DNA of 64,000 nucleotides from Pseudomonas sp. Choline-02u-1 (GTDB lineage Bacteria > Pseudomonadota > Gammaproteobacteria > Pseudomonadales > Pseudomonadaceae). Below are positions 58,998 to 64,000 of this stretch, piece by piece. Location: positions 1 to 64,000 of the forward strand of contig NZ_PJBC01000061.1 in NCBI RefSeq assembly GCF_002836515.1, in the 5' to 3' direction. The notes beneath the pieces were generated by a model. That model did not search any database, was not told the DNA's origin, and saw nothing but the letters and a program-made list of their open reading frames with translations. The position numbers were made by a program, and so were the translations under genes. The number at the start of each line of letters is the position of its first letter. Positions within the stretch are counted from its first letter, which is position 1.

Positions 58998-61139
58998 ATG
59001 AGCATCAAAAAGCCTGCACCCGATAAAAGCGAAATGGCCGGAACCGACACCCCGGATCGCGCCAACACCAACGCCAAGCTCGAGAGTCTTGAAGAATTCC
59101 GTTCCGACGCTACCGGTCAGGCACTGCGCACCAATCAGGGTGTGAAGATCGCGGACAACCAGAACACCCTTAAGGCCGGGCCGCGCGGGCCGTCGCTGCT
59201 GGAAGACTTCATCATGCGTGAAAAGATCACGCACTTTGACCATGAGCGGATTCCAGAGCGCATCGTCCATGCCCGCGGCACCGGCGCGCACGGTTTCTTT
59301 CAGAGTTACGAGAACCATGCAGCGCTGACCAAGGCTGGTTTCCTACAGGATCCGGGCAAGAAAACCCCGGTGTTCGTGCGCTTTTCCACAGTTCAGGGAC
59401 CACGTGGTTCCGGCGATACCGTGCGTGACGTGCGCGGCTTTGCGGTGAAATTCTTCACCGACGAAGGCAACTTCGACCTGGTCGGCAACAACATGCCGGT
59501 GTTCTTCATTCAGGACGCGATCAAGTTTCCCGACTTCGTTCACGCGGTGAAACCCGAGCCGCACAACGAAATCCCGACCGGCGGCTCGGCCCACGATACG
59601 TTCTGGGACTTCGTCTCGCTGGTGCCGGAATCGGCGCACATGGTGATCTGGGCGATGTCCGACCGGGCGATTCCGAAAAGCCTGCGCAGCATGCAGGGCT
59701 TCGGCGTGCACACCTTCCGCCTGATCAACGCCGAGGGCAAATCACGCTTCGTCAAATTCCACTGGCGCCCTACCGCCGGCACCTGCTCGCTGGTGTGGGA
59801 CGAGGCGCAGAAGCTCGCCGGTAAAGACACCGACTACCACCGACGCGACCTGTGGGAAGCGATCGAGATGGGCGACTACCCGGAATGGGAACTCGGCGTG
59901 CAGATCGTCGAAGAAGAGAACGAACACGACTTCGACTTCGACATTCTCGACCCGACCAAAATCATCCCCGAAGAAATCGTGCCGATCACGCCGCTGGGCA
60001 AAATGACCCTCAACCGCAACCCGGACAACTTCTTCGCCGAAACCGAGCAGGTCGCCTTCTGCCCGGGCCACATCGTGCCAGGCATCGACTTCTCCAACGA
60101 CCCGCTGCTGCAAGGTCGGCTGTTTTCCTATACCGACACGCAGATCAGCCGACTCGGTGGGCCGAACTTCCATGAGCTGCCGATCAACCGTCCGGTGGCG
60201 CCATTCCACAACGGCCAGCGTGACGCGCAGCACCGCACCACCATCGACAAGGGCCGTGCCTCTTATGAGCCGAACTCGATCGACGGTGGCTGGCCGAAAG
60301 AAACCCCGCCGGCTGCGCAGGACGGTGGTTTCGAGAGCTATCCGGAGCGCATCGACGCAGCGAAGATCCGCCAGCGCAGCGAGTCGTTCGGCGATCATTT
60401 CTCCCAGGCTCGCTTGTTCTTCAACAGCATGAGCGAGCACGAGAAAGAGCACATCATCGCTGCCTACAGCTTCGAGCTGGGCAAGGTCGAGCGTGAGTTC
60501 ATCCGTGCCCGTGAAGTGAACGAGATCCTCGCCAATATCGACTTGACCCTGGCCAAACGCGTGGCGGAGAACCTCGGTTTGCCGGCGCCAGCCAAAGGTA
60601 CGGTCGAAGTGCGCAAGACTTCGCTGGAGCAATCGCCAGCGCTGAGCCAGGCCAATCTGCTGCCAGGCAATATCAAGACGCGCAAAGTGGCGATCCTCGC
60701 GGCCAACGGCGTTGATGCTGCGGCCATCGAGGCAATGAAGAAAGCACTTGAAGCCGAAGGCGCCCACGCAAAACTGCTCGGCCCGACCTCGGCGCCAGTC
60801 AAAGCCGCTGACGGCAAGGCATTGCCGGTGGATGCTTCGATGGAAGGTATGCCATCAATCGCTTTCGACGCGGTGTTCGTGCCGGGTGGCGCAGCGTCGA
60901 TTACCGCGTTGAGCGGCGACGGCGTGGCGTTGCATTACCTGCTCGAGGCCTACAAGCACCTGAAAGCGATCGCGCTGCACGGCGAGGCCAAGCAATTGCA
61001 GGACCTGTTGAAGCTGGATGCGGATGCGGGGTTGGTGCAGGGCGCGGATGTGGGGGCGTTGACCAAGCCGTTCTTCGCGGCGATTGGCGAGCATCGGGTC
61101 TGGGCGCGGGAGGCTAAGGCCAAGGCGATTCCAGCGTAA
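58998..61139 (+). CDS. katE: Large-subunit monofunctional catalase (HPII type)
   Basis: Protein of 713 residues. The catalase core carries the distal His in RIVHARGTGAHGFFQSYE, VRFSTVQGPRGSGDTVRDVR, the Asn region NNMPVFFIQDAIKFPDF and the proximal haem Tyr in RLFSYTDTQISRLGGPNFHE. After about residue 560 follows a DJ-1/PfpI-like domain (VAILAANGVDAAAIEAMKKA, VFVPGGAASITAL), which defines the large clade-2 catalases such as E. coli KatE. The start at MSIKKPAPDKSEM is preferred to an upstream frame extension because GAGGAG precedes it. It destroys hydrogen peroxide, usually in stationary phase. Confidence 0.96.
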   Translation: MSIKKPAPDKSEMAGTDTPDRANTNAKLESLEEFRSDATGQALRTNQGVKIADNQNTLKAGPRGPSLLEDFIMREKITHFDHERIPERIVHARGTGAHGFFQSYENHAALTKAGFLQDPGKKTPVFVRFSTVQGPRGSGDTVRDVRGFAVKFFTDEGNFDLVGNNMPVFFIQDAIKFPDFVHAVKPEPHNEIPTGGSAHDTFWDFVSLVPESAHMVIWAMSDRAIPKSLRSMQGFGVHTFRLINAEGKSRFVKFHWRPTAGTCSLVWDEAQKLAGKDTDYHRRDLWEAIEMGDYPEWELGVQIVEEENEHDFDFDILDPTKIIPEEIVPITPLGKMTLNRNPDNFFAETEQVAFCPGHIVPGIDFSNDPLLQGRLFSYTDTQISRLGGPNFHELPINRPVAPFHNGQRDAQHRTTIDKGRASYEPNSIDGGWPKETPPAAQDGGFESYPERIDAAKIRQRSESFGDHFSQARLFFNSMSEHEKEHIIAAYSFELGKVEREFIRAREVNEILANIDLTLAKRVAENLGLPAPAKGTVEVRKTSLEQSPALSQANLLPGNIKTRKVAILAANGVDAAAIEAMKKALEAEGAHAKLLGPTSAPVKAADGKALPVDASMEGMPSIAFDAVFVPGGAASITALSGDGVALHYLLEAYKHLKAIALHGEAKQLQDLLKLDADAGLVQGADVGALTKPFFAAIGEHRVWAREAKAKAIPA

Positions 61140-61146
61140 AAGCAAA

Positions 61147-61188
61147 GGATCGTCCGAAGGCTCGGGCCGCGTTCGGACGATCTTTTTA
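61147..61188. terminator. Rho-independent terminator after katE
   Basis: Eleven-bp stem (gatcgtccgaa / ttcggacgatc) with a GC-rich loop and five T residues. The downstream convergent lipoprotein gene ends at its right edge. Confidence 0.88.
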
Positions 61189-61899
61189 TGGTTTACGCGG
61201 ACTTAAAACCATCTGCGCTGGCACTGTGCGCAGGATCTGCTTCTCGATCTGCAAATCAAAATCAGGATCGAGCTTCTTGACTCGCTTGGTCAGCAAGGTC
61301 GCCAGCCACGGATAATCCGCAGTCCGTGGAGCCTGGATGCTGACGGCGCAATCGTAATTCACCACATCGGCGGCGATCGCATCGAGTTGTCGCTGCAACT
61401 TGTGAATATCGCCGATGTTCAACGCAACCGTGGTGCTCTCGGCTGTCGGGTCAATGACCTTGGCTTTCGGTCTGGCTTCAGCCGCCAATAACGCCGCTTC
61501 AGCCTTCTCCAGCTCGGCCTTGCGCGCTTCGGTGATCGCACCGTTGACCCCACCGGTCAGCGCGGGCGCCTTGGGCATCAAGGCGCGGGCACGGCTCAGC
61601 GCGGTGGCCGCAGCGTTGACATCACCTTTCTGCAGGACGATCTGGCTGCGGCGCAGGTACGCCTCGGCCAGCTGCCGCTGGTATTGCTCAAGGGATTGAT
61701 CATTGGGGGTTGCGGCTTGCAACGCGGCCAACTGGTCTTCGGCGGTGGCCAGTTCGCTGCTGGCCAGGCTTTGCTCCAGCTGTGCGATGGCCGTAGCCCG
61801 CGCGTCCGGGACTTCAGCCACCGGCGGCGTGCTTTGGCAGGCGCCCAGCAGCACGGAAAATGCGACAAGGAGCAGATAACGGGAGGCGAACGGCTTCAT
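61186..61899 (-). CDS. Hypothetical lipoprotein (PA5502-like) with helical repeats
   Basis: Protein of 237 residues with a lipoprotein signal (SRYLLLVAFSVLLGACQSTP; lipobox LGAC). The central part is helical and TPR-like (QLEQSLASSELATAEDQLAA, YLRRSQIVLQKGDVNAAATA). The C-terminal part is mixed (DYPWLATLLTKRVKKLDPDF). It sits downstream of znuB on the same strand with a 37-bp gap, as in P. aeruginosa. Whether it takes part in zinc uptake is unknown. Confidence 0.8.
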   Translation of the reverse strand: MKPFASRYLLLVAFSVLLGACQSTPPVAEVPDARATAIAQLEQSLASSELATAEDQLAALQAATPNDQSLEQYQRQLAEAYLRRSQIVLQKGDVNAAATALSRARALMPKAPALTGGVNGAITEARKAELEKAEAALLAAEARPKAKVIDPTAESTTVALNIGDIHKLQRQLDAIAADVVNYDCAVSIQAPRTADYPWLATLLTKRVKKLDPDFDLQIEKQILRTVPAQMVLSPRKP

Positions 61900-61936
61900 T
61901 CCTGCGACTCTCTAATTGCGCAAAAAGCGGCCAAGT

Positions 61937-62717
61937 CTACACCCCACGACGGGGCAGAACAAAACTCAACAGAAACAGCGCGGCTGCCGTCACCACGATA
62001 GACGGCCCCGCCGGGGTGTCCTTGAACCACGACAACGCCAGCCCGCCGCACACTGCGAGCATGCCCAGCAGGCTCGCGCCCAGGGCCATCTGCTCTGGCG
62101 AACGGGCGTGACGCTGTGCCGCAGCCGCCGGGATGATCAGCAGCGAAGTAATCAGCAGCACGCCGACAATTTTCATCGCCACCGCAATCACCACCGCGAT
62201 CAACAGCATCAGCGCCAAGCGCAAACCTGCCACCGGCAGGCCTTCGACCCGCGCCAGTTCTTCATGCACGGTGACCGCCAGCAGCGGACGCCACAGCGCG
62301 ACCAGCAACACCAGCACCGCTGCGGTGCCGCCAAGAATCCAGGCCAGGTCGCTCGGACTGATCGCCAGCAGATCGCCGAACAGATAGGCCATCAGGTCGA
62401 TCCGCACTTCATGCATGAAGCTTAGTACCACCAGGCCGAGAGAGAGCGTGCTCGGCGCAAGAATTCCCAACAGCGTGTCAGACGCCAGTGGCTGGCGTTG
62501 TTGCAGAGTCACCAGCAACACCGCCAGCAGCAGGCAGCCGACCGTCACCGCCACCGTCGGGCTGACATCCAGCAAAAAGCCCAGCGCCACGCCGAGCAAT
62601 GCGGCGTGGGACAGGGTGTCGCCGAAATAGGCCATGCGCCGCCACACCACAAACGAGCCGAGTGGCCCAGCCACCAGCGCCAGCGCCAGACCTGCGAGCA
62701 GGGCATACAAAAGAAAA

Positions 62718-62725
<8 letters not shown>
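61937..62725 (-). CDS. znuB: Zinc ABC transporter permease
   Basis: Protein of 262 residues with about eight helices. Family words: WRRMAYFGDTLSHAALLGVA, DLLAISPSDLAWILGG, AMKIVGVLLITSLLIIPAAA. The start MADFLLYALLAG overlaps the znuC end by 8 bp; the frame is open 21 codons further within znuC. It forms the inner-membrane channel for zinc uptake. Confidence 0.95.
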
Positions 62726-63502
<777 letters not shown>

Positions 63503-63503
<1 letters not shown>

Positions 63504-63985
63504 CAGGCCCCCTGGCAACCGGCGCACAGGCCAACCACTTCGACGGTCTGCGCTTCGACGATGAAACCCACGTCTTTGGCGCTGCTGATGATCGCGTCGC
63601 TGATCACTTTTTGCTCAAGTTCGATAGCGGCGTGGCACTCGCGGCAGATCAGGAACTGGCCCTGATGCGCGTGCTCCGGGTGTACGCAGCCGACGAAAGC
63701 ATTGAGCGAGGAGATGCGATGAACCAGGCCGTTTTCCAGCAGGAAATCCAGCGCGCGATACACCGTGGGCGGCGCGGCGCGGCGGCCGTCCTGCTCGCTG
63801 AGCACGGCGAGGATGTCATAGGCGCCCAGCGGTTTGTGACTCTGCCAGACCAGTTCCAGCACACGGCGGCGCAGGGCAGTCAGACGCAAACCTTTCTGCG
63901 CGCACAAGGTATCGGCCTCGGACAGAGCGCTGTGCACGCAATGGGAGTGGTCGTGGGGACGGCTGGCAATCGGGGTAATAGGCAT
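63503..63985 (-). CDS. zur: Fur-family zinc uptake regulator
   Basis: Protein of 160 residues. The winged helix (about residues 25-95: LRLTALRRRVLELVWQSHKP, APPTVYRALDFLLENGLVH) is followed by a dimer domain with structural zinc cysteines (ICRECHAA and LCAGCQGA) and HPEHAHQG. The histidine-rich N-terminus (RPHDHSHCVHS) is also seen in Pseudomonas Zur/Np20. It represses zinc uptake genes when zinc is sufficient. The znuA gene is expected just beyond the right edge. Only 15 bp of upstream sequence are in the window, so its operator cannot be judged. Confidence 0.94.
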
Positions 63986-64000
63986 GAGCGGCGACGAGAT

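Overview
The window is chromosomal DNA from a Pseudomonas, most likely of the P. fluorescens group. The evidence is recognisable Pseudomonas gene blocks: gcdG-gcdH/gcdR, trpI/trpBA, the HAD-gammaCA-prlC-yheV-radical SAM block, the caa3-type cox cluster and the zur-znuCB cluster. High GC and REP-type intergenic palindromes built on 'gtgggagcgggcttgctcgcga' point the same way. No rRNA, tRNA or CRISPR array was seen.

Layout, core left part (1-32,400). Glutarate catabolism (gcdG, gcdH, divergent gcdR) is followed by proton-translocating transhydrogenase (pntAA-pntAB-pntB) and an acetate/succinate CoA-transferase. Next are a DUF1127 protein, three tandem DUF2388 secreted proteins coupled to an Lnb/DUF4105 protein, and trpBA with its activator trpI. 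A run of small stress or envelope genes follows (DUF883, dodecin, two DUF1161, luciferase-like oxidoreductase, OsmC, two paralogous lipoproteins, a zinc aminopeptidase). Then come a HAD phosphatase, a gamma carbonic anhydrase, prlC-yheV, a second M3 peptidase preceded by a strong hairpin, a periplasmic phosphatase, and a three-gene membrane gluconate-type dehydrogenase (gamma subunit, GMC flavoprotein, tri-haem cytochrome c).

Accessory region (32,606-42,902). A conserved radical SAM gene (PA0069 type) is split inside the second cysteine codon of its CX3CX2C cluster motif by a 10,293-bp element that is visibly richer in A+T than its surroundings. The element has a large serine integrase at its right end, which is frameshifted here, and a second, intact small serine recombinase near its left end. 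It carries an Xre-type regulator, three exported or membrane proteins, and a leftward array of nine small or unrecognised genes. That array includes three zinc-finger proteins sharing one CX2C-X13-CX3-4C signature and two ribbon-helix-helix-like proteins. A 1.1-kb gene-free stretch follows. The two ends carry inverted arms that, once joined, form a near-symmetric attP centred on the TG of that cysteine codon. Precise excision would restore a 352-codon radical SAM gene. I regard this element as the most novel content of the window.

Core right part (42,903-64,000). The remainder of the radical SAM gene is followed by a beta carbonic anhydrase and a SulP transporter (probably a CO2/bicarbonate pair). 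The full aa3-type cytochrome oxidase cluster follows: coxB with fused cytochrome c, coxA, ctaG, coxC, SURF1, a CX3C thioredoxin-like protein, ctaA, cyoE and sco. It provides oxidase subunits, copper delivery and haem a synthesis. The methionine ABC importer metNIQ, the large catalase katE, a lipoprotein and the zinc-uptake genes zur-znuC-znuB close the window.

All functional calls are from reading the protein sequences; no database search was run.
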